Numbered from the stretch's first letter, positions 48,500-60,202 are shown. The stretch is 64,000 nucleotides of DNA from Geosiphon pyriformis (GCA_016748015.1 JAAOMT010000436.1:878033-942032); one strand, 5' to 3'. Numbers and translations: made by a program. Notes: a model not told the origin generated them from the letters alone.

Positions 48500-51400
48500 A
48501 ATTATGCACTTTCTACATGTAACCAGCCACTTGGACCAATCAAAGCAACACTATGAATCTATCAGAACAGAAACCACACCATTTATACCAGAAAAAAAGC
48601 AGCTATGTTTACGAAAACCAAAACAGATACCAACCACCTCGGAAATCCCAAGCAACCTAATCACTCCAGCAAAAAACATGCATGACAAACCATGAGTCAC
48701 AGGATATACAGAATCATCAAGTGGAATTAAACCACTTTTTTCCATCAAAGCCCTATATTTAGCTCTAATCACTCAAATATCCAAGTAGTGAGCAGCATCC
48801 AATTCTCGAACAAAATTAACAATAAACCTTCTCACAATTTTGGTATTACCTAGAATAGATAAAGCTTCCTGAACCCAATCCTTGAACACAAAACTTTTGC
48901 CCACGGTAGTATACAACATATTGTTACCAAACAAAATTAGAAATATTGTTTAGCATGAAATTACCCTTATAAATCTTATCATTAATTAGCATATATTATC
49001 ATTTCAAATTATCACTTATTACATTAGCAAAATATCCGAAATTATCATTTAATTAATAACCCAATTTGTACATAACACAAATGTAATCTAATTGTGATGA
49101 TCAATCATGCAATACTCCAAACTATGTAACATTCAAAAAGTTTGCCAAAATTTGTAAGAAATTCACCGAAATAATTGATAGTTTGCTAAAATATTTAATA
49201 GTTCACAGAAATAACTTGTAGTTCGCCAAAATGTATCTTTAGTTTAGCAAAATTATAGAAAATAGCAAAGTTCAAATTCATAGAATAGTATTACGACAAG
49301 TTGTATAAAAAAAGAGCTTCTCTCTTCGAGAAAATGTATCTTACTTCAGATTTAAACAATTAGAATAATCTTCTATACCCAAAAGACAAATAAATATCAA
49401 ATAATTTGAAAAGCCAAAATTCTTAATTATTTCCCTTGAAATTAACCAATTCCTACTAACAGTTTGAAATTGATTAGCTACCAATTTCAGTAGACTGTTA
49501 AAGCACTTCCAGGCCTGGATTCGAAATGACTTCCATAAATCATCAGTTTTACTTTTTCTTTTACATTTTTTTTATTTTCTTTTATTTTCTTATCATAATC
49601 ATTAGGGTAACCTACAGATGAGATTCCTGTAGAAGAGTTGACTTTCACAGCAAAGTAACTACACATTTTTAGTGAGCTTCTAGACGAGCAATTTCTGAAA
49701 AAAAATTGACATTTATTACAACATAACTACATGAAGCAACTGACATGGAACTGGTCATTCCACTTATAAGCCCAGCAGTTCAAATTATAGGAGATAATTT
49801 GAAGATAAATTCAGTTACTGAAGGTTCAACCACATCCAGAAAATGTGAATTTACAGCAAACAGGTATCAACAACATTTAAGAAAAGAGACCAAAAACCTC
49901 CAGTAACAACATCATCAGATGTGCACAAAGAGAGCACCTGTGAGACATGAGATGAATGCAAGTCCAATCCAGAAACACTTTGTCACTTGGCCAGATGAGA
50001 CTTGAGAATGCTCTTATGAGCATCAGAATTAAATATGCAAACAAAGAAATGGTCGGAACTTTCCACCTTACCACAATGCAGACACAAGACACTTGGGTAG
50101 ATCTTATTATATAGACATTTTCACATAGCAATTGGGAGACGGCAGTGGAGAGTCTTTAAAAAATAAGAGCACAAACCAGCCATAGATTTACTGGTAAAGC
50201 TGGCTGTCATATGGGAGTCAGAATGCCACACTGAAGCAGTGTGAAACCAATCCACATTATCAAGCAAACTGTCATCAACAACATTGAAACCAAAACCAAC
50301 CTCCCAGTAAGCCCAATTAATAGACCTGAAAATCTCACAAGCAAAATAACAAATATTCTCAGACACTGCCTCTCTGGTAACTATGATAAATTTCTCTCTA
50401 ACCAAAACAGGAAGCACCAAAGAAAAGCTTGCAGCTAAACCAGCCAACTTATCAGCATGCTCATTATCTATAACACCTGAATGTCCTTTTACCTTATACC
50501 AAGAAACAACAAGCTGCTTTTTTCTAATTAAATTGACAATGTCATGCCACTCTATCCAACAGCAGTTGCGGAAATCTGGAGACACCAGAGCAAATTCAGC
50601 CACACACGCATCTAATACAACCTGACTGTCTGAATAAACCACCACAGAACTGTTAAGGGGAACACACTCTAATGCCAAAGCAATCACCTACAGTTCTGCC
50701 ATAGTCGAAGACACCAATCCACCAATCTTAGCACCAATACCCATGTCCAAATCTGAGAAATAAGCAGCAGCATCACATTTCATTTTACATGAACTCAAAT
50801 CTTTCAATGATCTATCAGTATAAACATTGACTACCCTCATATTTGCTGAAGAGAGACAATAGCTCAATCTGGAAACTGCATCCGAACTACAAACATCTAT
50901 ATCCCATGAACCTTCAATGTGCAAATTATCAGAAGTAAAAGATCAATTCAAAAAGTCACAAATCAAAGTGAACCAATGAGGGACAGGACCCCTTGGATCA
51001 AGTCTTTTCCAATGATGAAAGCTTTTCTAATCAAAAATTAAACACTTTTTGGTATATAACTGCTCAGCAAAGGCAACTCCAAACTTTCTGAGAGACAAAA
51101 AGACATCATAAAACAAAGAAGCACCTAGGACTGCAGATATTGGTATTCCACCAGAAAATCGGAATGCAGAAACAGAGAAATTGCCAAAAAACATGCCACA
51201 GTCCAAAAAATTCTAACAACTTCTGCCAAAAAATTATTGACCGGACTGACATGCAACCTAATTGGACAACATAAAGGGTGAATAGGTGACCAACCCAAGA
51301 CTTAAAGATCCAGAGATCTATGATTGAACAAATGACCAAGAATACCATCAGCATTTGAGAAACACAACACAGAAACCACCTTGTATTCAGTTTGCAACTG

Positions 51401-52354
51401 CTCAAAAGATTTTAAACTGTACAAAGAAGAATGATGAAGAGTCTCATTGAAAAAGTCTCTTGGAAGACCAGCTTTAAGCCTTAACCCCCTCCTGATCAAT
51501 GTATCCCACTTCATACACACATTCCTGAAGACAAAACTGAACTAAGTTCTGTAACTAATAATCGGTTGCAACACAGCTAATACTAGATAAAGAAACTGCT
51601 TGTTCGAAATAGTTTTTTTGAGAACCAAATTGACAAAAAACCTGACATCCATGTGTGCCTTAGCCAAGCTTGGTTTGGACAATCTCTCAGATGACAAATA
51701 AATGCCAAGGTATCGATGAGACTTCTTCCTGTAAGCAATTGAAATCAGCAGACCACTAATTGACAATGAAGCATTACTAACTCTCTGATTGATAGGAATA
51801 GCTACAGTTTTTTCATTATTGATAAAAATGTCATTTATCTTAAAAAATTCACTCACTGTGTCCAAGATATATTGAATGGCAGCCTGATTGCTTTCCACTC
51901 AGATGGTATCATCCATGAATGCACCAGTAGCCAGAAAGGAAGTCAAACTGCCTTGGTTTTCTATTCTGCTAGTCTTAGCTACAAATTTAGTATCAATTTG
52001 GTAACCACACAAACTTTTCTGTCTCTTGATCTCACACAAAAGAGGGTTGTAAAAGATCTTCTACAGCAAAGGAGAGAAAACCTCACCCTAATTAAAACTA
52101 TCATGTACCCGGTAGTCATCCATTAGACCAAAATTAGTCATAACTTAGTTAATGTGGTCATTGTGAATTGAACCAAAAAATCTAATAAAATGCCTGCACA
52201 TTTTGATTTGAACCAAACTATTATACAAGTGATGTCAACCTACAGAATCATAGACTTTACGCATATCTTGTAGCATAAGCCAAAGTTCACAATTCTTCTC
52301 CAAAGCATCTTCAACAACCAAACCAATGACAAAAATAGAAAACTGAGTGGTCAT
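48500..52354 (-). pseudogene. LINE 3 ORF2, distal part: RT, RNase H, Cys-His finger
   Basis: In reading order from 52354: RT from VIGLVVEDALEKN onward, the region equivalent to the FVDD box near 51910 (broken), RNase H with DRSLKDLS near 50815 (Asp of the usual TDGS kept), ALALECVPLNSSVVVYSDSQ near 50640 and KVKGHSGVIDNEHADKLAGL near 50470, then a finger CLHCGKVESSDHFFVC near 50080. A solo LTR cuts it at 48922-49908. Many stops. Confidence 0.8.
48922..49908 (+). repeat. Solo LTR of the element B family, in LINE 3
   Basis: A 987-bp block starting TGTTACCAA and ending AGTAACA. The flanking 4-bp copies are ATAT (48918-48921) and ACAT (49909-49912), one C/T difference. TATA box at 49304-49311. 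It is more diverged from element B than the solo LTR at 9938, so it is probably older. Confidence 0.92.
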
Positions 52355-53367
52355 TGTTACCAGTAGAATTTTAACTATTAATTAGCATGAAATTACCCTT
52401 ATAATTCCTATAATTCATTAGTATATTAATATTATTTCAAATTATCATTTATTATTTAATCAATTATCACATATCACGATTTAATTAAAATAATCTAATT
52501 AGTATAACAGAAAGTAGAATGATCAAATTACACAATACCCTGAACTTTGTAACATTCAAAAATTCACCGAAATTACAGAAATTCGCTGAAATTTATAAAA
52601 AATTCACCGAAATTTACAGAAATTCACTGAAATTATGAATAGTTCACCCAAATTAATCAATAGTTTAGTGAAATAACTTGTAGTTTATCAAAATGTATCT
52701 TTAGTTCGCCGAAATTTGAGCAAAGAGAAAAAGTACAAGTTTATAGACTAGTACTACAACAAGTTGTATAAAAGAAGAGCTTTTCTCTTCTGGAAAATGT
52801 ATTTTACTTTAGATTTATCTCTTAAAACCATTTCTATATACACAAAGAGAAATAAATATCAAATAATTCGAAAAAACCAAATTCTTTAATTATTGTACTT
52901 GGAAAAACCCCAAAAATCCAACTAACATTTTGAAATTGATTAGCTACCAATTTCAGTAAACTGTTAGTGACTTCAGGCCTGGATAGAAAACGTTTCTCTT
53001 AATAAGATTCTATTTCTTTTACATTTCTTTTATTTATTTTTTTCTTTTCTTATTATAATCATTAGGGTAGCCTACAGATGAAATTCCTGTAGAAGAGTTG
53101 ACTTTTACAGCAAAGTAACTACACATTTTAGTGAGCTTCCAGACGAGCAATTCCTGGGAAAGAGTTGACATTTACTACAACCTAACTACATAAAGTAACT
53201 GACAAGGAATTGGCCATTCCACTTATAAGCCCAGCAGTTTAAATTATAGGAGATAATTTGAAGATAAATTCGGTTATTGGAGGTTTAATTACTTCTAGAA
53301 AACGTGAATTTGCAACCAACAGACATTTACAATATTCAAGAAAAGAGACCAAAAACCTCTGGTAACA
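52355..53367 (+). repeat. 5' LTR of element B
   Basis: 1013 bp, TGTTACCAG to GGTAACA. It holds AAATTCGCYGAAATT-type tandem units (52556-52720), a TATA box (52767-52774), AATAAATA polyadenylation-type signals near 52850 and a CTAC/TAAC-rich tail. It is 40 bp longer than the 3' LTR, mainly because it has more internal units. Confidence 0.95.
52767..52774 (+). promoter_or_regulatory. TATA box of the 5' LTR promoter
   Basis: TATAAAAG within the block CAACAAGTTGTATAAAAGAA, which is kept in all four LTR copies of this family (also at 10350, 49304 and 61221). The conservation supports a promoter role. Confidence 0.75.
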
Positions 53368-53369
53368 TT

Positions 53370-53381
53370 TGGTGCTCTCTC
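53370..53381 (+). other. Candidate primer-binding site of element B
   Basis: TGGTGCTCTCTC begins two bases after the 5' LTR. The TGG start matches the CCA end of a tRNA. The tRNA was not identified. Confidence 0.5.
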
Positions 53382-53412
53382 ACAGAAATAACACAGCAAC
53401 AACAAATTCAAA

Positions 53413-54509
53413 GTGGCGACCACACCAAACACAGCAACTCTAGAGTATTACCAGTCAATTTACACCCACTGCAAACAAAGATTCAACATTTCAGACGAAA
53501 TTGAAATTGTAAAGAAATCAGTATACCAATACATTGAAAACTGCATCAACAATTATCTTTTTGGAAACTACAACATTACAGAAGTTAGAAGCAACCTCTA
53601 CAATAATTTAGTGCACTATTCACAATTGAAAACAGAAGACTTGAACAGTGAAACACTTGCTACCTACTTCCAAGAACTTAATTTTAACATTATTGAGTAT
53701 TGTGAAGAAAAATACCCAGTACAGTCTAAATACTCTTTTGACTTTGAATTAGAGACAGAAACAAGCAACAAAGGCAAACAAAGATTAAAACAATACTCAA
53801 GAACCACTCCAAACACTCCAACATTACAAAAGACAATTGCCAAACACTTGCAAACACCTGAACAAGGAACCAGTGTCAAATTATCACTTTCTATTACACC
53901 ATTTTCAATTTCACTTGTTCAACTACAAACACCAAGTTCACCACTTAGCCATTTCTCCAGACCAGAAGATTTTCAGTCACTTAGAAATCCTACTCAACAG
54001 CAGGAACCAATATCAACAAGTGCCAATATCATTGATTACTTACAGGAAAACGAAAGTAATCACTCAGAAAGCTTAGAAAGTAAAGAAACTGAATCAGAAC
54101 CAGAAGAAATTACAGAAAACGAAGAAAAAATGGCAACTGCTTACATTGCAAAAATTTCAGAATTCACTGGTGAAGACAATAATACCAGTCCCCAAGAATG
54201 GCTTGACAAAGTTCAAAAAGCAGGAGATGCAAATGGTTGGATTGCAGCAAGAATGCTCAAAGCAATTCCCTACTTTCTCTAAGGAACAGCAGGAGAATGG
54301 TTTGAAAATTTAGAAAAACCATTTAAAAACTGGCAAGCATTCAAAGATGCTTTTCTACAACAATTCACTGACAACAATACCTCTATCACTCTCAGAAACT
54401 GCTTTCACAATATCAAACAAGAAACATCTGAATCTGTTATGACTTATCTTAGAAGATTTAACAAACTTCTCAGACAAATCTGACAATTGGAAACCAATAA
54501 TTACTATTC
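53413..54509 (+). pseudogene. gag of element B, with long N-terminal extension
   Basis: An open frame from about 53413 (GTG where an ATG would be expected) gives about 240 residues of unrecognised N-terminal region, acidic near its end (EPEEITENEEK), then a gag capsid region (ATAYIAKISEFTGEDN, PQEWLDKVQKAGDANGW). A TAA at 54280-54282 stands where Gln is expected and a TGA follows at 54481-54483. The frame then meets the 19-bp adaptor-like sequence at 54510 and is lost. The capsid C-terminus and zinc knuckle present in element A are missing. Confidence 0.8.
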
Positions 54510-54528
54510 CTGTCTCTTATACACATCT
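54510..54528 (+). other. Exact Tn5/Nextera mosaic-end sequence (probable library artefact)
   Basis: CTGTCTCTTATACACATCT is the 19-bp synthetic mosaic end used in transposase-based sequencing libraries. It coincides with the loss of about 450-500 bp of gag relative to element A and with a frame change (gag in frame 1 before it, Pro/Gln/Tyr-rich linker and protease in frame 3 after it). The native Tn5 outer end differs from this sequence, so a natural IS50 is not the source. Confidence 0.93.
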
Positions 54529-55545
54529 CAACCTATTATTCACCAAGACCACAAAATCAAAACTACTATCCACCAGCTCCACAATCAATGCAGCAACAAT
54601 ATCAGCAACCTTTACCAATTCAGCCATATCAGACACCACCCACTCAACAATATTAAGTACCAGCAAGAAGATTGGTTCAACATAACCAATTCACATCCCA
54701 AAATCAATTGCAGAATAACCACAACAGAATCAATCCAAATAACCAGTTGGTTCTCCGAAATTTAGGTTAGCAAAGATCTAATCACTATCATACTCAACCC
54801 AGTTATCTTACAATACCAGAGGAATCGGATTTTCAACAAACTGCACTTTTTGAAGATGAAGTTGCAGCATTAAGATCAAATTCTTCCAACTACACCATCC
54901 CACCAGCTCAAATTGCCCAAAATGCTAATCTGTTAGATATATTTTCATTTGAATTTGAAGCAAATGAATCACTATTTCTGTTTAGTAATGCAGCAGTCAA
55001 TGAACAGAAAGCAATTACTGCCATGTACACAGAAGCTACAGTGAAAGAAAAACCCATTCGCTTAATCTTAGATAGTAGATTAGCTGGAAGTATCATCACT
55101 TACCAGCTGATGCAACAACTCAAACGAAACGTAGACAAACCAGCTCAAACAGTTATTGTCACAGCTGATAGTATGAAGAAGACTCCAGTAGGAGAAATTA
55201 ATGATTTCCCTTTTTCAATTGATGGAATCACCATTCCAGTTAAAGTTTTTGTATGGATGCACCCCAATACCAAGCTCTAGTCAGAAATGATTGGCTTCTC
55301 AAGGCCAATACAAACCTGAACTGGGAAACTCAAGAACTTAAAATCTCATACCATAGTACCTGCAATCTGTGGTACCTTTAACAAATGATCAGAAAAAACT
55401 CCAGTATTTGAATTTGAAGAGGAGAAAGAAATGCCACTTACTGAAACCTACATGGCTCTTGGATCAACATTCAATTGGGCTAAAGAAACCAAACAAGAAA
55501 TTTTTGAAGAATCAAGGGGATAGAAAAAAGTTAGATATTCTACAC
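54529..55545 (+). pseudogene. Gag-pol linker and protease region of element B
   Basis: Frame 3 gives a Pro/Gln/Tyr-rich linker (YYSPRPQNQNYYPPAPQ) with stops near 54650 and 54767, then protease LILDSRLAGSIITYQL at about 55060-55107. The catalytic DSG is DSR here (GGA to AGA), and the Ser-Ala after it is Leu-Ala, so the active site is lost. A one-base shift near 55250 moves the frame before QYQALVRNDWLL. Stops follow near 55385 and 55520. Confidence 0.75.
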
Positions 55546-56240
55546 CAGAACCACAGAAACAACCACCCTATATTCTACTCAAATGCAAAGATTGCAACAA
55601 AAAACTTTCATCAATGAGAGCATGTATTTCTCCAGAAGAAGAATATGAAACTCATATCTGTTACTTTTGCAAAGCATGCCATAGAGAACGATTTGGATCT
55701 CCAAAAAGAAGTGGAAAATGGGACAACACACCTTGTCTTACATGTGGAGAAATGCTACCAGAAGAATGCAATTGGATTGATGTAGCAATGAAAGGAGGAG
55801 TATGTAATCAAACCTGTCAATATGCTCTATCAATTTCGGAAAAAGTCAGAAGAGAAACACCATTTGATGCAGCATACAACAGTGCTCTCAATAAACTTTA
55901 CCACTACCCTCATGATGCTGGAATGATTTTTGACTTAGCAATGGCATTGATCAATGGAGCCACCCAAGAAGATGTCCACCAAATGAAAGAAGCTGAATTT
56001 ATTAAGTATACCATGGAATTAACTGAATTCGATTATGAAGATGAAGTAGAAATCTACCACCAAATTACAAGCCACACATATTCGACCAAAGAAGCTCAAA
56101 TTCAATGATTAGAGCAAATAAACATTCAATTGTGTGAAGAATGTGTTATGTCTTGTGATAACCAATGGTGTTTAGAATGTTATGCTCTTATCATTCTTCT
56201 GCCAGATGAGAATGATGAAAATAAAATCAAATTTGGAGTA
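55546..56240 (+). pseudogene. Cys-rich domain of element B between protease and dUTPase
   Basis: An almost clean frame with Cys pairs LLKCKDCNKKL, ICYFCKACHRERFG, PCLTCGEML, VCNQTCQYAL and, after one TGA at 56106-56108, LCEECVMSCDNQWCLECYAL. Between them is a helical, acidic stretch of about 100 residues (AAYNSALNKLYHYPHDAG). The pattern matches element A. Not a known retroelement domain to me. A zinc-binding role in the Pol polyprotein is inferred. Confidence 0.7.
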
Positions 56241-56299
56241 TCTGAACTAGTAGAAGAACTACCAACCACTCCCATCTATCTTCTTGAAAAGCAACTACC

Positions 56300-56735
56300 T
56301 CTACAACTTAAATATTTTGACAACCATGGCCAAAGAATCAAACCAGAAAAAGCACACGAAATTGATGCTGGATATGACCTAAGATACCCAGGAAAAGATA
56401 CTTTGATTCTCCAACCAAAGTCTTTAACAAAAATCAATCTCAAAATTGCTCTTGAAATTTCACCAGGAGCAATGGTTCAAATTGCCTCCAGATCATCATT
56501 GGCAAGCAAAGGAATCAATATTAGAGGAGGAGTTATAGATGCAGGATACACTGGAGACATTACCATTATGTTACAGAATGAGACAGACAAACCATTCAAA
56601 ATTAAACATGCTGAAAAAATTGCTCAAGCAATTTACTTACCCTTAATCAACATTTCGGGTTTACAATCAGTAAACAACAGAAAACAATTGGGAAAAAGTG
56701 AAAGAGAAACTCAAGGTTTTGGTTTAACTGGATGA
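56300..56735 (+). CDS. dUTPase domain of element B
   Basis: All five trimeric dUTPase motifs are present: AGYDLRYPG, ASRSSLASKGI, GGVIDAGYTGDITIML, HAEKIAQAI and RETQGFGLTG. The length of about 140 residues fits the family. It sits in an uninterrupted frame (56130-56735) that ends in TGA, where element A has Arg, so CGA-to-TGA decay is likely. The enzyme hydrolyses dUTP to dUMP and would keep uracil out of element cDNA. It would have been part of Gag-Pol, not a separate protein. Confidence 0.9.
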
Positions 56736-57170
56736 TTTACAGTCCCAGTAAACATAGTTCTTAATACACAAAATGAATCTCACCAGATTCTTCAACTTCC
56801 TCAGCCAATTACCATTTTACTTTTTGGAGAACATCACGAAATTTACACTTGCTCAAAACCCATTACTACACAACAAATCTTTGAATCCAATGAACAAATC
56901 TGTTTGAAGCATGAAATATCAATTCCAAACGTTTATATTCCCAAAAAAATGAAAAAATTTTGAGTTATATTCTACAACCCCAATAATTACCTTATTGTTT
57001 TATTAAACAAATTAGAAATTGGAATCATATACAGCAATATTTTTTAAGATGAAAACCCTTAAATTGTCTCTAATTTCATCAAAATTGTAAAGCACACTCT
57101 ACTCCCAAATCCAAATATCATTCCCACTACTGAAAACTACCACTTGTTGGAAAAAAAACTCTTTTGAATC
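56736..57170 (+). pseudogene. Pol spacer between dUTPase and RT, element B
   Basis: Broken frame with FTVPVNIVLNTQNES, ISIPNVYIPKKMKKF and IVLLNKLEIGIIYSNIF, equivalent in place to 3351-3666 of element A. It may be a beta-sheet domain. I cannot name it. Stops near 56960 and 57045. Confidence 0.4.
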
Positions 57171-57179
57171 AATATGGGT

Positions 57180-58580
57180 CCCTTAGAACCTTAACAACAA
57201 AGACAATTGAAACAATTGATAGCTGAATTTGCAGATATATTTGCAAAAGACAACAATGACTTGGGAAAAACAGACATTGTTCAACATCAGATCCATACAG
57301 GAGATGCTCTACCAAAACGTTAACAAGCTTATCAAATGCCACCTGCCAGCCACCAATTCATCAGAGAAGAGGTCCAAAAAATGCTCAATAACGGATTGAT
57401 TCAACCATCAAGAAGTTTTTGGGCCTCATTAGTAGTTTTAGTTAAAAAGAAAAATGGAAAAATCAGATTCTGTGTTGATTATAGACAACTGAATAGTGTT
57501 ATAATTAGAGATGCCTACCCTCTTCCAAGAATTGATGACATGCTAGATGCTCTAGGAAAAGCCAAGTTCTTTTCAAGTTTAGATCTGAAAAGTGGATACT
57601 GGCAAGTCGAAATGGATCCAAAAGATAGACCCAAAACAGCATTCACCACTCAAGAAGAAAATTATGAGTTTAATGTTATGCCTTTTGGACTCTGCAATGC
57701 ACCAGCAACATTTCAGCGACTCATGGATGTTGTCTATGAAGGGCTCTTGTGGCAATCAGTAGTTGTTTATCTTAATAATACTGATGTATACTCACCAAGC
57801 TTTGAAGCCCATCTCATTCACCTACGAGAAGTTTTTCAATAATTATAGAAAGCAGGATTAAAGTTAAATATTGAGAAATGTTACTTTGGAAAAACAAGCT
57901 TGATTTTTCTTGGACACATAGTTAGTAAAGATAGAATCAAACCAAATCCAGAAACAATCAGTGCTGTCAAAAACTTTCAAACTCCCAGAAATACTACAGA
58001 ACTAAGAAGATTTGTGGGATTAGTCTCTTACTATCAAAAATTCATAAAAGAATTCTCAGAAATTGCCAAACCATTCAATTATCTTACCAACAAAAACATA
58101 CCATACAAATGAACTGAAGAACAACAAAAAGCTTTTGAAATTCTCAAAACAAAATTGACAATAACCCCAGTTCTTGCTTACTCAGACTTGAACAAATGAT
58201 TCCAATTAGCCACTAATGTCTCACACATAGCATTTGGTGCCATCTTATTACAATTGAATGAAAATGGCCAAGAACAAGTTATTGCCTATGCCAGCAGAAC
58301 ACTCAAGCCAATAGAACTCAAATATGGCTCAACTGAATTAGAAGCTGCTGTAATTATTTGGGCTCTTAAACATTTTCAACAATATCTGAAGAATGGAAAA
58401 GAATTTGACATAATAACGAACAACATTGGCCTCAAATGACTCAATAAAAAGAAAACTGAACAAAGTGCCAAACAGTCTCAATGGAATGACTTCCTAGCAG
58501 ACTACAGATATATTGTACACCACAAACCAGAAAAACTACATACCAATGTTGATAGCCTCTCAAGAATGAGACAAGATTAA
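57180..58580 (+). pseudogene. Reverse transcriptase and RNase H of element B
   Basis: RT core in one open frame (57336-57842): [37 protein letters not shown] with the first Asp intact, MPFGLCNAPATFQRLM and VVVYLNNTDVYS, in which the YLDD Asp pair is Asn-Asn (57768-57779). Stops at 57841, 57847, 58110, 58198 and 58438 break connection and RNase H. RNase H has TNVS for TDAS (Asn at 58215-58217) and TNN for TDH (Asn at 58419-58421). RT and RNase H are therefore both catalytically dead. Confidence 0.88.
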
Positions 58581-58638
58581 TACCAACAACAATTCTACCA
58601 CAACTTACCAACTTACCAACAAAAATAACCAAACAAGA

Positions 58639-59973
58639 ATGGATCCCAGAAACTACAGCAATCTTAAAAATTATTTGGAGACTCTTACCATGTCAGAAAA
58701 CTGGTTTCTAAGTAAAAAACACCACTTACAACACCAATCAAAACAATATTTCATACACCAAAACAAAATCTATTATAAAAATTACAGAAAACCAAACCAG
58801 CCACTCAGATTAGTACAAGAGAATGAAAAAGAAACAATTTTATACAACATGCACACAGATCCGTTTTCAGCACACTTGGGAAAAGAAAAAACAATTCAAA
58901 GAACTCTTGAACATTATTTTTGGCCTCACATGCAAAAAGACATTCAACAATATGTAGAATCTTGTGATAATTGTCAAAGAAAAGGAGAAACTTGTCCCAC
59001 AGAATCTTTAAATCCAATCAAAGTTGGACAACCTTTTGAGAGAGTTGGAATTAATTTAGTTGGACTATTACCTATCACAACCCAAGGAAATTGTTATATT
59101 GCAGTTGCAGTGGATTATCTTACTAAATGGCTTGAAGCTAGAGCCATCCAAAGAGCAGATACAAAATCAGTAGCAAATTTCATCTATGAAGACATTATCT
59201 GTAGACATGGATGCCCAATTGAACTTTTATCTGATCAAGGAACACATTTTGTGAACAACTTGATACAAGAAATTTGTGAACGGTTCAATGTCAAAAGACC
59301 TCTATCATCACCTTATCACTCTCAAACAAATGGACTTGTAGAACGTTTCAATAGAACATTGTGTGAATCTTTAGCCAAAGTCTCAACAAACTTTGAGCAG
59401 GAATGGGATATCTTTATTCCATCAGTGTTACTAGCATACAGAACACTAAAACAAGATACTACGAAACACACACCATTTGATCTTACTTATAAAAGAACAG
59501 CAATATTACCAATTAATTTCACAGTGGAAACATACCCAGTGCAACCAATCAATGAAGAAAACTTTCAAGAGACACTCCAAAGAAGAGCCTACACTCTTTT
59601 TAGTACATTGGAAGGAAAAAGAAGAATAGCAGCAACTCATATTGAACATTCCCAAGCTCAACAAAAAGAAAGACATGACAACAAATTACCACTTATTACC
59701 AACAAATTTAAAGTTGGAAATAAAGTTCTCTTACACAGAACTAAGGCTGAAAAACAATGGAGTGGGAAATTTGAAAACAAATGGGATGGATCATTTTATA
59801 TTCATGAAATTCTAGGCAATGAATCATATAAGTTAAGACTTGATGACAAAATATTAGCAAAAGTTGCACATAGAGACAGACTGAAACACTATCATTCCAG
59901 AAACAATCCTGAACCATTAATTCCACAAATTGGTATACATTCCCCTTTAATTAATCCTGAAGATATTCCCTGA
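58639..59973 (+). CDS. Integrase of element B, 444-codon open frame
   Basis: HHCC head (MHTDPFSAHLGKEKT and ESCDNCQRKG), catalytic core with GINLVGLLPI, LLSDQGTHFVN and GLVERFNRTL, and a C-terminal region with KVLLHRTKAEKQW and KWDGSFYIHEIL. The first catalytic Asp is Asn (59053-59055) while element A keeps Asp, and the second Asp and the Glu are intact. The longest open frame of the element, yet probably inactive. No chromodomain was recognised at the C-terminus. It would be released from Pol by the protease. Confidence 0.88.
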   Translation: MDPRNYSNLKNYLETLTMSENWFLSKKHHLQHQSKQYFIHQNKIYYKNYRKPNQPLRLVQENEKETILYNMHTDPFSAHLGKEKTIQRTLEHYFWPHMQKDIQQYVESCDNCQRKGETCPTESLNPIKVGQPFERVGINLVGLLPITTQGNCYIAVAVDYLTKWLEARAIQRADTKSVANFIYEDIICRHGCPIELLSDQGTHFVNNLIQEICERFNVKRPLSSPYHSQTNGLVERFNRTLCESLAKVSTNFEQEWDIFIPSVLLAYRTLKQDTTKHTPFDLTYKRTAILPINFTVETYPVQPINEENFQETLQRRAYTLFSTLEGKRRIAATHIEHSQAQQKERHDNKLPLITNKFKVGNKVLLHRTKAEKQWSGKFENKWDGSFYIHEILGNESYKLRLDDKILAKVAHRDRLKHYHSRNNPEPLIPQIGIHSPLINPEDIP

Positions 59974-60202
59974 AATTTAAAACCAATAATCATAATAGAA
60001 CAACAACCAAACTTGAACACTTAAATTTTACAATAATTTTCTAATAAAAACACAAAGACAAAAATAGTAAACAAAACACCCAAACCCAAAAACAAATAAA
60101 AATCCCATATCCAAAAATAATTTTTTTTATTCTCTCTTTTCATAATTAGTCAATTTTATCATAATTATTCCCTGAAATATTCAACAAATATCCCAATAAT
60201 TA

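Noticed and set aside
54510-54528. Natural Tn5/IS50 insertion
   Set aside because: No IS50 genes are nearby, the motif is single and matches the synthetic mosaic end, not the native outer end.
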